Positions 12,468-25,500 of a stretch of DNA of 64,000 bases are shown here, one piece after another. How positions within the stretch are numbered: position 1 is the first letter of the stretch; every line of letters begins with the position of its first letter. Source of the DNA: Lunularia cruciata (Eukaryota; Streptophyta; Marchantiopsida; Lunulariales; Lunulariaceae); assembly GCA_948567375.1 (NCBI GenBank), contig OX419755.1, forward strand, positions 64,236,944 to 64,300,943, written 5' to 3'. The position numbers were made by a program, and so were the translations under genes. Below the pieces are notes generated by a model. The model was given only the letters and a program-made list of their open reading frames with translations. It did not search any database and was not told the origin of the DNA.

Positions 12468-12915
12468 TGTCACACCATTTGTAGTGTGGAATCGAGATGC
12501 TTGGACATTGGAGATCCAATGATAGTAGTTAGAGGCATTTTGGCTGTTACTCATAGACTACTTTCCGACGGTCAGATTTCAACTTTAGAGTATTGACTTC
12601 ATGGTGGGGCCCACTGTCACTTGCACCGTCCACACCATCGGGTGTGTCGTCAGTGGGACCGTTGGGAGGAGACCTAGGTCAAAATCAGGGGTACACCTTG
12701 GGAGTGCCGCTCCAGAGAGCTCACTTCTCTGATGTTGAGCCTTCAAGTTCCTAGCTAGAGTGGATAGAAAGCCGGCAAGCGTCACCTGGAGTCTCTTAGC
12801 TAGAGTGGGTGTGGCTTGACTGTAATCAATGCCCTGTTGTTGGCAAGTTGTTGAGGATCAGATCAAGTATTGATCTGAGTTTGATTGATTCGACTGGTAA
12901 ATGATTTGATTACAT
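12468..12915 (+). repeat. 5' LTR of element F (family 2)
   Basis: It starts TGTCACACC and ends GATTACA. It aligns with the reverse complement of 37908-38354, sharing the words ATAGTAGTTAGAGGCATTTT and TGATCTGAGTTTGATTGATT. The homology stops at about 12912, which sets the LTR end. The primer tRNA was not identified. Confidence 0.75.
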
Positions 12916-13732
12916 CAGAGAAGTGAGTTAGGGGGAAATTGGGTGCAAGAACTACGAATGTTGGCGGTATCTCCAAGCTCGGTGGATCGTGGTGTCTTGA
13001 TCGAGTAGTTTAGATTTCCCTAAGAGAGTGTGTGTGGAAGTGCTGGAAAAATTTGGAGCTAGGGAAGAAGCAATTTTCAAGTAGTAGTTGTGATTTTGAG
13101 CTCAAGACCAATTTGTTACGAGTTGAGCTCATAAACTAAAATTGAAGATGCAGTTGGGAGCAGATCCTCACAATTGAAGATTGGACAAAACTGATTTTTC
13201 CAATTTGGCTCGAGTGAAGAGTTAGTTGAGGATTTAGTGGTCAACCATTTTTAGGGATTTAAGTCAAATTCTATGTTAGATTTACGTCAGATTTTATGAA
13301 AGAGTTACATCAGATTTTGGCAAAAAGAACTTGAAACCGATCCTTGGTGATCCTTGTAGCTCAGGAAGTAGATAGGTACTCCAATTATGTCAAATGCCAA
13401 ATGGTGGCAGAGTCGGTCTTGTGTTGATTTATGAGATGGTGGGTTGTTATTTAGCATTCTTGTGATTGGACTCCCTCCATTCTTTGCTTCCTATTTGTAC
13501 ACCGTGCTTGTGTGAGGTGCCCTGAATTTTGAGCATTGGTGCTCTGGTGTGCTCTCGATAGTGAGGTTGGAGTGATGATCAGTCAGACTATCTTTGTTTC
13601 TCTCCGGTGAGGTAGGAAGTGATGACCTACAGACCATGAGAATGCATGTTATGATGGCAGGTTACAAGTCACCCTTGCCCCTAGTGTAGTTGTCTTGGTT
13701 AGAGTTACATTAGTGGACAATGTTCCGTTAGT

Positions 13733-13815
13733 TTTGGCACTTGGTGGTGCTCAGTTGGTATTGGCACTTGGTGGTGCTTGGTTGGTATTGGCACTTGGTG
13801 TTTCTTGGTAAGTGT
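13733..13815 (+). repeat. Short tandem repeat in the leader of element F
   Basis: About three copies of a 27-bp unit built on GGCACTTGGTGGTGCTTGGT. It lies between the LTR and the gag start. Confidence 0.7.
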
Positions 13816-14900
13816 TGGAAATTGGTGGTGTTTGCACTTGGTGGGGTACTTGCGGTTGCGACTTGTGGTTGCAATTGTGGTTACTTTGTCACGATGGAGT
13901 TTGTTGGAGATTCCAAAGGAGTTAGCCCTGTAGTACACAGTGGGTTTACTCGGAGTGGCGCTTGATATTGGCATGCATCTCAGGTCCCAATGAGTGAGGA
14001 GATTGACTTTGAGTTGGAGTTTGACACAAGAGCTGATTCAATTGAGAGTGCACTTTGTGTGTTTGCACCGTTGTTGTGGGACATGGACAAGATTTATGGG
14101 GCTTCCAAAGGCCCTAGACGTTACTCTGGTACAATGAGTACCATTGAGTTGGATGACTTCATCTAGGAGTTCGATAGTTGGTGTGATCTGCAACAGATGC
14201 AGAACTCAACTTTGTTCATACCCTTCATGGCATGGAAGGGGTTGTTTCAGCACTTGGAAGGTCCGTCAATGGACGACTACCATGAGTTCAAGAGAGCTCA
14301 TTTGGAGGAGATTGAGTTATGGAGATGATATTGATCTCCAAACTATGTCTCCATCACTTCAGGCTTGGTGGCCAAGAGTAGATCGGCTGTACCTACGAGT
14401 TCTAGCTTGAGTAGTGTTGGGTGGAGCTAGTAGCTAGAGATAAGTGCTACTACGAATGGAGGTACCACTACAAGAAGTGGTGTGGTATCGGGGTTTAACC
14501 CCATGGTTGAGTTCTTCCTATGTTTGAGGTAGAACTACCAAGGAGTGCAGACAAACAAGCTTAGGAGCTTGCAAGAGTTCCAGCGGAAGGCAGGAAAGAG
14601 CCTACACGAGGCATACACTCACATGAGGTGGCTGATCAGTTTCACTCAGGGAGTTACTGAGGCCTAATCAGTCCAATTTTGGTATGGGATATTGGACAAG
14701 GAGTTGCGACGTCGAGTTTGTGATGCTATGTTGTTACAGGCTACTTTGCCTACTTTGGCAGTGGTCTTTGGTTTGGCTGAGCATATTGAGCTCAACATGG
14801 TGGAAGAGAGAGTGGTGACATTTAGATTTAGTAGGGAGACCTCATCCACGGCTGTGACTTCAACTAAAATTGTAACTCTCTTAACCAATACCACCTAGCC

Positions 14901-15469
14901 TTCAAAACTCCTATACAACATTTTTTTATTACTTACATGCAAGATAAGCATTTGTTGGAGTCTCATCTATCTACTATCCAAGCTATTTTGAAGGTTGGAA
15001 CTAGATGTGACATGGGTGTGTACCCAAAATCTGCAAGCAAATATTCATGAGCTCAAAAGAGTTCCGTGCACCTCTATAGTTTAGATCTAGCCAAAGAAGC
15101 AACTTCCTCAAACATGATAGTGTGATATGAATCCAACATCCTTGCATGTGACAAGGGAAATAACAATGAAACAATTAAACCAAAACTGCAAATGAAGCTC
15201 CAAGACCACAAATGTTATTGTTGGAAAATTTTGCAAAGACCATACACCTGCATACTCTTGCAAACTAGCTCAAGAACTGGATTGCAAGCCTCTTGATCTT
15301 TATGATCTATTGGCTTAGGGATCCCATGGCTTGAGATCCAACACTTTTAGATATCCTAAACCACAATGGACAAGGAGGATACAAGAACAAAAATTATATT
15401 CCAATGAAATACATACAAAAATACATATTGGATGAAATGGATTTCAGCATGTATTGTTCTACATAACTT
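14901..15469. other. Unassigned spacer between elements F and C
   Basis: AT-rich DNA with no long open frame and no similarity to the neighbouring LTRs that I can see. It may be the lost remainder of F or an older insertion target. Confidence 0.35.
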
Positions 15470-16112
15470 CCTTATTAATTCATCCAACGAAGCTCCACCA
15501 TAGGATCAGGCACATAGATAGGAGGCATTTTAGCAAGCTCCACCCTTGGATTACTTACTTGGATTGGTGACATGTTAGTCTTGATCCTATCTGGTTGGTC
15601 AAACATGCTTTGATTGGAGGGAATCTTTTAGGGAATCTTCCTATAGAAATCTCATAATCACGTGGGTGAGGTACCATTGGAAAGCTCTTGATGAGACAAA
15701 CCAGGAGGGAAGGAAGGCCAACATTATTTCCATTAGTGGGGAAATTTGCACATTTTTGAGGCCTAATTCATCTGTTTAGGCTTCCAAAATTGCCTTCAAA
15801 GATTTTAGGCATATTTTGGTTCCTACTCAATTATTAGAAGTCCCCTTTTGGTGATATCTCTTTTTGATCTATTTATTCCATCATGTGTAATATTCTTTTA
15901 GATGTTACCGAACCAATTTTCACCTTTAAATCATATGTCTAGCTATTGGTTCTAAGGTTTTCAAGTCTATTTTGGTTTTTGCTCTATTAGTAGAAGTACT
16001 CTTTTGGTGATACTTCTATCTTATCTATTTTATCCATCATGTATAATATCATTCCAAATGTTACCAAACTGAATTTCACATCAAGATCATATGGCTAGCT
16101 CTTGTTATTTCA
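15470..16112 (-). repeat. 3' LTR of element C, outer end eroded
   Basis: It matches 29157-29766 over most of its length, including the CATATGGCTAGCTCTTG end. The pyrimidine-rich tract beside it (CCTCTCTCCTTTTAAGACG, reverse complement of a polypurine tract) marks the inner border. The left border is approximate. Confidence 0.7.
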
Positions 16113-16526
16113 AACCTCTCTCCTTTTAAGACGTAAAGTCTTCGTTGTGCAATAGTTGCTCAAACACTTGTACCAACACCGGTGCATGTGTCAAATTGGC
16201 AATGGGCTCCCAGGTTGCCTCATAGAGGGGTTAACCTTTCCACTATACCAAATAGTCCACCCGCAAATACCCACCATGCATGTATTTTTGGAGGATACGC
16301 TCCACTTCATATTCCTCCGTGCCATCAATGAGTGTCGGACAAGGTCAAAGGTCTTGTGTGGCATGACAATGGCCTGATCAGGGAGCATATTTTCATAGTA
16401 GGGAAACATGGAACATTGGATTAATCTTCATGTGTAATGGTAGCTCAAGGTGATAGGCCACAGCGCCGACTCGATGAAGAATAGAAAAAGCCCCAATAAA
16501 ATGAGGTCAAAGCTTACAAGGGCCAA

Positions 16527-16949
16527 CTAATGTGAAGTTGGTTGTAGACAACCACACTTGATCCCCAACATTGAACTCCATGTGCCTATGGTGTGCATTG
16601 GCATACTACTTCTATCAATTTTGTGCAATCTAGAATTTGTGTTTGGTGCTCTCCACACCTTGTTGGATTCTAGAAACAAATGTGTTGACTGCATCAACCT
16701 TGGTAGCCACCGACGGATCTTCATCAAGCTAGAAGGTGTGAAGGGATGTTCACCATACATGAGGAAGAATGAAGTGACATGGGTAGATGCAATCATCGAA
16801 TTGTTGTAAGAAAATTCTACCAAGGGGAGTAGGGTGTCCCACCTCTCTTGCTCTTCTAAGGTGAAGCCGCATAACATGTCTTCAATAGTACAATTAGCCC
16901 GCTCTTTTTGGCCATCTATTTGTGAGTGGTAAGCTGTGGACATGGCCAA
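16527..16949 (-). mobile_element. Integrase fragment of element C
   Basis: The readable stretch includes AMSTAYHSQIDGQKERANCTIE, the region around the last catalytic Glu of the DDE integrase core. The homologous stretch of element B is at 35185-35275. Fossil, part of element C. Confidence 0.75.
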
Positions 16950-17690
16950 CTTGGTTTTGAAGAAACCAAAAAGTGTTCACCAAAACAAACTAGTAAATTG
17001 AGTGCCTCTATCGGTGATGAGTACTTGAGACAAGCCATGGTGAGAGAAGACTACATCTAAGTACAATTGAGCTAGTTATGGAGTGGTCACATCCTTGGTG
17101 GTAGGGCGTACATGAATCATTTTGTTGAGCCAGTCCACAAAGACCACAATGAAGTCAAACCCTCATGTGGTCTTGGGTAATTCACAGATGATATCCATAC
17201 TCACCTGTTCCTACTATTGTGTAGGAGTGGGTAGAGGTTGAAAGAGCCATGTAGGAGCTTGATTAGAAGCTTTGTTTTGTTGACAAAGTAGGCAGTTGTG
17301 TATGTAGTCCATCACATCGCTGCTCATCTTGGGCCAATAGTAATGGTGTTGGGCTGCTTCCAAGGTCTTGTCCACTCCGACATGACCTACAATGGCCGAA
17401 TCATGACATTCTGCTCAAATGGTAGTGCATAATTCCGGGCATTTGAGATCTATAATTTGCCATCATGAAAGGTGAGTCCTTGGGTGTTGGTGATGCCTTT
17501 GGATGATTGTGCTCCTACAATCTATGGATTGATTTTTATAGTTGCTAGAATCTCCGGCCAGAATTCAAGGTTAACCATAACCTCTACCACCAAATTGTTT
17601 GCCATCGGCATATGGGTGAATGCATATGCAAGTTGCTTCTTACCTTCCTCATAGGTGATTGTCAATTGAAGCATTGTTGCCACTCTGCCC

Positions 17691-18383
17691 TGTGAGCCGG
17701 CCCGTCTCTCACTCAAGATGAACCTTTGATGGTTATTATGGTAGCGCACCATGGACTAAGAAGGCAAGGAACCTCAACTCCTTCATACTCCTCCAAGTCT
17801 AACACTCCAAGACTCAAGATATTGCTCACTAGAGAACTCAATGAGAGAGAGATAGTTGCAAATGAAAAGGATGATGAGTACCTCCTCACCCCTTGTTTAT
17901 ATATTTATGAAATAGTTACGTACTAAAGTTACTAATTACCATAGTAACTCAAGTTACTAGACTAAAAGTCAAGTAAAGTCAAAAAGTAGAAAGGAATATC
18001 CATTCACATGGGCATATTCCCCTAAGTATGTGGTCTTATCTTGACCCAACCACTAAGTCAAGGATTCCTTCACATGGGCTATCATTGGACTAAAGAAGAA
18101 TCCAAAACAAAAAGGCTTGCAGGCCCAAGAGTTCTCAACTCTTTCCTCAAAGCCAAACACCTAGGAATAATACCAAGTCAACACACTAAAATCCAAAATA
18201 GTGGTGCTCATCTTTTTTACTTCCTCTAAAGTAAGGTCCCCTCTATCTTAGCTATGACTAACTTTAGCTAACCATGACTAATATAGAACCATCCTTTATC
18301 TCTATATAAATAATATCTCTTAAGTACTTGTAATACCAAGCTAAATATCACAATACCACACACATGCACAAATGGGTGTTACA
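17691..18383 (-). repeat. 3' LTR of element D
   Basis: TGTGAGCCGG to GGGTGTTACA. Next to it is TTTACCCCCG, which is a polypurine tract (CGGGGGTAAA) on the coding strand. Confidence 0.9.
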
Positions 18384-18431
18384 TTTACCCCCGAACTAAG
18401 TTTTCACTTTGTCCTCAAAGTGAAGGTCTCT

Positions 18432-18638
18432 CTACCTTCTATGGTACATCTTCAACTTATCATGGTTAATCCTATCAACGTGTCTTCCTCCCAACTCCTT
18501 GAGATCATAGGTGTAATTGCCCCACACCTTCTCCACTATGAAAGGTCCAAAGTACTTAGGCAAAAACTTCTTTTGCACTCTCTTGAATCGAATAGAATCA
18601 AACAACATTACCCAATCACCTTCCTTGAAAGGCTCCAC
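18432..18638 (-). mobile_element. Integrase C-terminal (GPY/F-like) part of element D
   Basis: It contains F-L-P-K-Y-F-G-P-F-I-V-E-K-V and an N-Y-T-Y-D-L-K-E-L stretch, typical of the small module after the integrase core. The reading ends soon after, leaving no room for a chromodomain. Confidence 0.75.
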
Positions 18639-18935
18639 CTTCTTCTTGCCTTGACTCTTGTCATAGCTCTCCTTTTGTTTCCTTTAGGCTTGCTCCACTC
18701 GAACCATAGCAACTGCTCTTGCCTCTTCCAACTCCATGAGTTGATCCTTCCTTGACTTCTCTGCATCACCTCCTTGTGCTTTCTTCAATCTCCTTTGAAT
18801 GCTTTAGAAGGTAGGAAGATCAGAGTGAATAGGTAAGGTAGACTCAATACCATACACCAATTGAAATGGAGAATATCCGGTGGAAGTCTTCATGGTTGTC
18901 CTATACTCCCACAAAACTGCATGAATCCTCTTGTC

Positions 18936-19922
18936 TCAATGATGTTTAGCCCCCTCCATTTCTGCATCTTTGGCCAACATCATGCACAAGGTCTGATTGG
19001 TTCTCTCTGCCAAGCCATTGGAATTTGGCTTATAGGATGTAGTTACTCTATGTGTGATAGAGAAATGTTGTAGCATTGCTGTAGTAATGCTTCCTGTAAA
19101 CTCTCCTCCTCTATCAGAAACCAACTCTAAAGGGTATCCAAACCTAGTGATAATGCATTCATAAAGAAATCTACCCACTTCATCTTCATTTTTGTCCCTC
19201 AATGGTCTAGCCTCAACCCACTTGGTAAGGTAATCAGTAACTACCACAATGTACCGATTGTTCCTTGGAGTTCTATTGAGAGGACCTACAAAATCAATTC
19301 CCCACTTCTCAAAAGGTCCTAGCAATAGAATTGATCTAAGTGGTGGAGTGGATGTAGACTTTCTAGCAAAAGCTTGACAAATATGACAATTTTTGCAATA
19401 ATCAAGACAATCCTTGAAAATCCCTCTCCAATGGTAACCTGCATCTAGAATTTTGAAAGCAGTCACCTTTCCTGCAAAGTGTCCTCCATATACTAAACCT
19501 TCATGAAACTCCTTTATGAGTAGGATAGACTCTTCCTTACCCATTGCTCTTTGAAGTCGACCATCTGCTCCTTGGTGAAAAAGAATATCCTCCACCATTG
19601 TGTAAGGTCTAGATCTTGCTGCAAGGGCCTTCCTCTCCCTAGCATGCATCCCTTTTGGATATTTACCTCTTATCACAAAATCCACAATCTCCTTGTAATC
19701 CATTGGAACCTCTTGAGTGATTGAGATTGTCATGAGCTCCTCATCCGGGAAGGAATCATCCACTGGCTCATCTCCATCATGATCATAGGCTCTAGATAAC
19801 AAATCAACATTTGCATGTTTCTTTCTTGGCCTATCCTCAATGGTGTAGTCATACTCAGACAAGAGTATCAGCCACCTTGCTAGTCTCCCTTCAAAATTAG
19901 GCTTGTTGAAGATGTACTTCAA
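18936..19922 (-). mobile_element. RNase H end and integrase of element D
   Basis: An open stretch of about 330 codons. An HHCC finger (GGHFAGK ... CKNCHIC) is followed by the DDE core with WGIDFVGPL, ELVSDRGGEFTG and NGLAERTNQTL. The gene orders as pol of D. Confidence 0.9.
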
Positions 19923-20048
19923 AGCCTTGTGATCCTTGACAATGGTGGCTTTCCCTCAAATCAAATAGTGTCTAAACTTCTTGAGACCAAAGATCACTAC
20001 CAATTCTTCTCTCTCCGTGACAAAGTAGTTCTTCTCTGCTGAAACCAT

Positions 20049-21398
20049 CTACCTACTAGCATAAGCTATTGGATGATCATGCCCATCTTGGTCTAATTGA
20101 CTAAGAGTGCATCCTATAGCTACATTAGAAGCATCAGTGTAGAGGATGAAAGGTTTACTCCAATCAGGTTTAGTAAGAATTGGAGCTACAACAAGGGATT
20201 GCTTGAGCTCCTCAAAAGCTTTGAGAGCCTCCTTGTCGTCCAAAATCACCATGTAATCTACACCCTTCTTCATGTAGATGGTCAATGCATAAGCCTTGTT
20301 GGAAAATGAGAAGATGAACCTCCTAAAGTATCCAACCATCCCCAAGAATTGGCGTAACTTTGTCAAGCTTGAAGGGAATGGAAGGTTTGAGATTTTCCTC
20401 ACCTTCTCAAGATCAACTGTTATTCCATCCTTGGAGATGATGTGCCCCAAAAGTAGACCTTCTTCACATCCAAAAATGCACTTCTCTGGGTTGAGTGATG
20501 CATTTGCCTCATCCAAGCATTGCAAGACTTTGATTAGGTGCTCAAAGTGCTCCTCCTTGCTCCCATAGACACAAAAGTCATCAATGAAGTCTCTCACAAA
20601 TTTCCCAATGAAAGGTTCAAATACCTTGTTCATGAACCGTTGGAATGTGGCTAGAGCATTGTAAAGCCCAAAAGGCATGACCTTGAAAGCATAAGTTCCC
20701 CAAGGTGTGGTGAATGTGGTGACTTGTTGATGCTCTGGTGCAATCTTGATTTGGTTATATCCACTATAACCATCTCCAAAATTGTACCTCTCATGACCTG
20801 CAACCTCCTCCAAGATCTCATCAATGAATGGCAATGGGTAGTAGTCCTTCTTGGTAATAACATTGAGCTTCTTGTAATCCACACATACCCGAAACTTGCC
20901 ATTCTTTTTCTTCACAATGACAATTGGAGACACCCGTTCTGAATTCTCTACCTCAAAGATAAATCCAGCCTCCTTGAGCTTATCAATCTCCTCCTTCACA
21001 ACCAAAGATATTGGTGGGCTAATGCGACGTTTTTTTTGGCAGATTGGTCTTGCATGTGACTCCACCTCTATCTTGTGCTCCTCCAAGGTGACTTCCTTCA
21101 AATCCTTATAACTGAAAGCAAACACATGGATGAATTTGTGGAAAATCTCCTCAAATCTCACCTTCTCCTCCTTGTTAACATTTGGGCCATACTTGAGGGT
21201 AGATAACCTTCTCTCTACCTCCTCAAGAATCAATGGTGATTTATCTGGGTCCTTCAAAACCTCTGGCTTACGTGCAAAATCCATAGCACACAAAGGATAC
21301 ACATCTGAATCAGATTCAAATTCATCCTCCTCTGTGGAAGTCTCCTCTTCCATGCTTGTGTCCACACCTGAAGCTCCTTCTTCAGAATCTGATCCCAA
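20049..21398 (-). mobile_element. Reverse transcriptase of element D
   Basis: An open stretch of about 450 codons with the RT fingers (VVKEEIDKLKEAGFI), the DGYSGYNQIKIAPE motif, the MPFGL motif and the FIDDF catalytic region, followed by LGHIISKDGI and the start of RNase H (LYTDASNVAIG). An acidic spacer precedes it. Confidence 0.9.
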
Positions 21399-21793
21399 TA
21401 ATTAGAAGATGGTGTATCTGAATGTGAAGTGTTGGTGGTGTTAGTCACAGGAACAGTGACTCTATGGTTTGATGGCCCAATCCTCAAGTACCCTTTGTGA
21501 CATCTATCAGTTGTGTGTGCTGCTCTCAACCATGGCCTCCCAAGAAGTAAGTCATAGCTTGAATCCTTCAAGACTTGGAAAGTCATGAGATTTTGAACTC
21601 CCATAACTGAAACTACCACTTTATCCATCATCCCTATTGGTCTAACTTGTTGCTTGTTTGCCATGCTCACCACGAATGTTGAAGGTCTTGAGGGTATCAT
21701 ACCTAACTTCTTCATCAACCTTTCTGACATGACATTTACTGCTGATCCTCCATCAACCAATGCATCCTTGATGTTGTGACCATTCACTCTCAC
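21254..21793 (-). mobile_element. Aspartic protease region of element D
   Basis: It contains ALVDGGSAVNVMS, the active-site region of a retropepsin, and LLLGRPWLRAA, matching the conserved GRPWL motif of plant Ty3/gypsy proteases. It lies between gag and RT. Confidence 0.85.
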
Positions 21794-21823
21794 ATCAATC
21801 TTGGAGGCATATTCACAAGCCTC

Positions 21824-22984
21824 TCATGGTGCTGGCTTGGCATCCATCACCCCCATTGATACTGGAACTTTTGCCTTCTTCTTCCTCTTGCTCCTTGTAG
21901 AACTCAAACCACCTCTAAGCTTCTTTCTCAAAGTAGGGTTCAAAGCAATTAATTGGCCCACTGTGATGTTAGCCTTGTGACTACCAACATCCTCCAACAC
22001 ATTGTAGTTCCATTGTTGCTTTGAGATCAAGAAGTCCTCCATCCACAACTTCTTCCTTGGAGTCTTTGTTGTTGATGGTGTTGAGGTGCGAGTGCTCCGA
22101 GTAGACATAGGAGTATCCTTGCTTGGAGTGAATCCTTGAGAGGAGTGAACATCCTCTGCAAAACAAGCTCTCTTCTTCTCTTGTGCCAAAAGCTCCAAAT
22201 TAAGACCCTTGGAGTTTGAGCACTCTCTCTTCTCATACTTGCTCTCAACCACATCTATGGATGCTATCCCTTTACCTTTGTTTGGATTAGGACCCATTTG
22301 GGTTTCACTACCACCCTCTTTTCCTCTGTTGGCTCCCTCATAACTCTTTCCTCCATGGTAAGTGGAATTTGGGCAATTCCTTTGGATATGGCCTCTTCCT
22401 CCACAACCAAAACAATTTATATCATTGAAATTGTTGGCTGGTTGAACTACTCTATATGGATAGTTTCCATAACTCCTAGGCCCTCTCCCTACATTCTGAT
22501 CCACCTTTCTCTTCTCCCATAGTTGCACCACATTGATCTTGAGATCCACAAGTTGTTCTGTGATGGTTTGAAGTGGATCCTTTGGTGGAGTTGCAAGAAT
22601 GGGAGCAAATACTACTTGTGGTGCAACACTTGTCACCAAAGTATCAGAAGTTCCACCATACTTGTAGCCTTGAGGAGGATGCACAACCCCCTTCACCACC
22701 AAATCACTCTCATCCCCTTCCAAACTCTCCTCCATACAAATTGCGATCTTGATAGCTTCAACCTTGGAAGAAGGTTTCTCATATCTCACCTTGCTTCTAA
22801 TTTGTGGTCTCAACCCTCCCACAAAATTCTTGGTGAGCATGGCCCCTATGCCAATCATTGTAGTCTCCACATCATCTCCACCCTTCCTCAACACTATGCG
22901 AAATCTGGACTCTGACTTTTCCACTCTTTCCATATAGACTCTCACTTTCTCTCCATCTCCTTGCTTGAGAAATGGTAACCTCAC
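21824..22984 (-). mobile_element. Gag of element D
   Basis: About 386 open codons with one CCHC knuckle (CFGCGGRGHIQRNC) and a basic, Ser/Thr-rich C-terminus. The N-terminal capsid part can be read further upstream to about 23310. Confidence 0.85.
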
Positions 22985-23477
22985 TCATCAATCTCTCATA
23001 ACTCTCATCATGAAGAAAGTTATCAATGAGTGCTGAAGTCAAAGTCTCCCAAGACTCTTCTTGCCCATCTCTCCTCTGTCTCTTTTGGTATTCTGACTCA
23101 TACCATGTAAGTGCTGCTTTTCAAAGAAATCTGGTAATAATGAGGCCCACTCATTCTTCCTATGCAAGCTCTCTTGAAGTCTCTCACAAAGGCCTCCACA
23201 TCTTCTCCATCTTTGCCAAAGAAAACCGGAAGTTTCCACATCTTAACCTCTCACTATCTTTCTCTTCTCTCAATTTTTCTTTTTCTCTTTTCTTTTCTCT
23301 CACTCTATAACTAATAGAGTATGTACATGACTAACACCATTTGAGAATAATCCACCCTAGGGAACACAAAAGGTTCAGGTTGCTCCAAGATTTCTATAGC
23401 AACATCAAATCCTAGAGTGCATATTAGTCGAACCCTCATGGATAGTTTATCCATAAGTTGAAAGATTATCTCCATCA

Positions 23478-23951
23478 CTAATCTTGAGAACTAGTTGATG
23501 AAAGTGGTAGTATTTCTGTAGCTGTACTAAGACTCTCTCCAAGATCCTTCACCAAAGTCTCCAAAAGTGATTTTATTCCACTACACTCATGTCCTTTTGG
23601 AAGTCCTTCAATTCCACAAACCTCACACAACTCCTTGGTCTTAGATCTTCTCCCTCCTAATCTTGGTGAAGAAGGTCCAACATGCAAACCCAAGTCAAGT
23701 AAGCCTCTCCTTTCCCTCAATCTCTTGCTCTCAAAGGTCAATGGATATGAACTTGCCTTATGTCCCTTCTCTCCATGTAGAAAGCACTTAGACTCACTCT
23801 TTCCTCCAAGTGGCGTAGGTTTTTGGATCCTCTCAACACTCTCTTCAAATTCTATTGTAAACTCTCTTTTCCTCAAATCCATCCCTATAATCACCTCAAA
23901 CCCTTTGGGAACCTTGCATAGTCTGAATTTCCACTCTTGGTGACCTTCCAT
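23478..23951 (-). mobile_element. Extra Cys-rich ORF upstream of gag in element D
   Basis: 157 open codons between the 5' LTR and gag, same strand as gag. It has a CFLHGEKGHKASSY segment that resembles a degenerate zinc knuckle and a CEVCGIEGLPKGHEC segment. I know no family for it. It could be a Gag-related second knuckle protein or an acquired gene. Confidence 0.5.
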
Positions 23952-24808
23952 GTTCCCAAGATGAATCTAAACACTCAAACATGCTTTTTGTTGATCTCAA
24001 ACTCCTCATGCATGAGATCTCCACTCTATAGAATTAACACTTCCTCACAATTTCACTCAGATCTTTCAACTAGTACGTGATAGTCCTCTGAAATTTTTCA
24101 CATGTGATCACAACTCTAGGGTGTCACTCCTTGAAAAATTTTAAATCTTTTTATTGAGCCATTTGGCCTAAAAACCTTTCTATTCGGCACACATATTTCA
24201 GATTTGGTCTGAAAACCACCCCCCTCACTTCAAAAACTCATAACTCACTGCTCAAGAAAGATCTCTCTCTAATTTTTATTTCAAAAGGTAGGATACAACA
24301 TACTGAATTTTCTTGGGAAGTTTACAAAAATCCACTTAAAATTGAAGAAATGGCAAACTATGTACAATTTTCCAGAGAGCATGTAGTTGCGGGAGCAGTT
24401 TACCCTATCAACTTTCAAAAATTCTAGCCCAATGCACATAATAGCTCTCACAATAATTTGAAGTGTGCTAACTGTAGGGCAACCCAAGCTATCATGTGTA
24501 GAAATTTAAAGTCCAGATCTCAAATGTGAGATTTTGCCCAAAATCACCTTAATCCCCAAAATATGCAATCCACCTCACACAATCTCTCCAAATCCTCTCA
24601 TGTGTACAAGATATACAAAATCACCTCAAAGACATCATAATGAACTACAAGGTATACAAATGGATCTTGGCTCATAACATAAGTTCAGCTTTCTCCTCTC
24701 CTAATGTTCTCTCCAAGTGAGCTCTCATAGCCTCCTTCTACCAAATGTAGAATTGAACGGGGAACATTATCTTGCCTTTTAGAGAGATCCTGACAATGGA
24801 ACCAAAAA

Positions 24809-25500
24809 TGTGAGCCGGCCTGTCTCTCACTCAAGATGAACCTCTAATGGCTATTTTGGTAACGCACCACGGACTAAGAAGGCAAGGAACCCCAACTCTA
24901 TCATACTCCTCCAAGGCTAACACTCCAAGACTCAAGACATTGCTCACTAGAGAACTCAATGAAAGAGAGAGAGAGAGTTGCAAATGAAAGGATGATGAGT
25001 ACCTCCTCATCCCTTGTTTATATACTAGTGAAATAGTTACGTACAAAAGTTACTAATTACTGTAGTAATTCAAGTTACTAGACTAAAAGTCAAGTAAAGT
25101 CAAAAAGTATAAAGGAATATCCATTCACATGGGCATATTCCACTAGCATGTGATCTTATCTTGACCCAACCACTAAGTCAAGGATTCCTTCACATGGGCT
25201 ATCCTTGGATTATAGAAGAATCCAAAAAAAGGCTTGCGGATCCAAGAGTTCTTAACTCTTTCCTCACAACCAAACACCTAGGAATAATACCAAGTCAACA
25301 CACTAGAATCCAAAATAGTGGTGCTCATCTTTTCCACCTCCTCTAAAGTAAGGTCCCTTTTATCTTAGCTATGACTAACTCTAGCTAATCATGACTAATG
25401 TAGAACTATCCTTTATCTTTATATAAAAAATATCTCTCAAGTACTTGTAATACCAAGCTAAATATCACAATACCACACACATGCACAAATGGGTGTTATA
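24809..25500 (-). repeat. 5' LTR of element D
   Basis: 692 bp, homologous end to end with 17691-18383. The sequence just inside it (TGGTTCCATTGTCAGG on the coding strand) is in the primer-site position, but I could not assign the tRNA. Confidence 0.9.

Larger units (their letters stand above)
12468..14900 (+). mobile_element. Element F: Ty3/gypsy relict, family 2 (LTR, leader and gag)
   Basis: A family 2 element inserted in the RNase H region of element A, directly after AGTTGGC. It keeps a 5' LTR (about 12468-12915), a leader and a gag-like region (about 13989-14890) with readable stretches such as DDYHEF. No protease, reverse transcriptase or integrase is seen, so the 3' part is lost. It is broken many times. 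Its LTR matches that beside element E (37908-38354, reverse complement). Confidence 0.75.
17691..25500 (-). mobile_element. Element D: Ty3/gypsy element, family 3, nearly full length
   Basis: LTRs at 17691-18383 and 24809-25500 differ at roughly 6-7 percent by eye. Minus-strand order is: an extra ORF (23951-23478), gag with a CFGCGGRGHIQRNC knuckle (about 23310-21824), protease (about 21793-21500), reverse transcriptase and RNase H (21398 to about 19920), integrase (about 19850-18936) with an H-H-C-C finger and DDE core, then a GPY/F-type end (18638-18432). No chromodomain is seen. The RT looks more like the Tat/Athila side of Ty3/gypsy than a chromovirus. It has of order five to ten breaks. 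The flank TGCCC at 17686 and GCCC at 25501 fit a target duplication within element C. Confidence 0.9.

Noticed and set aside
12585-12785. 66-codon antisense ORF in the family 2 LTR, also open at 38037-38237
   Set aside because: It is open in both LTR copies, but two related copies can share a chance frame. No domain, and it is antisense to the element.
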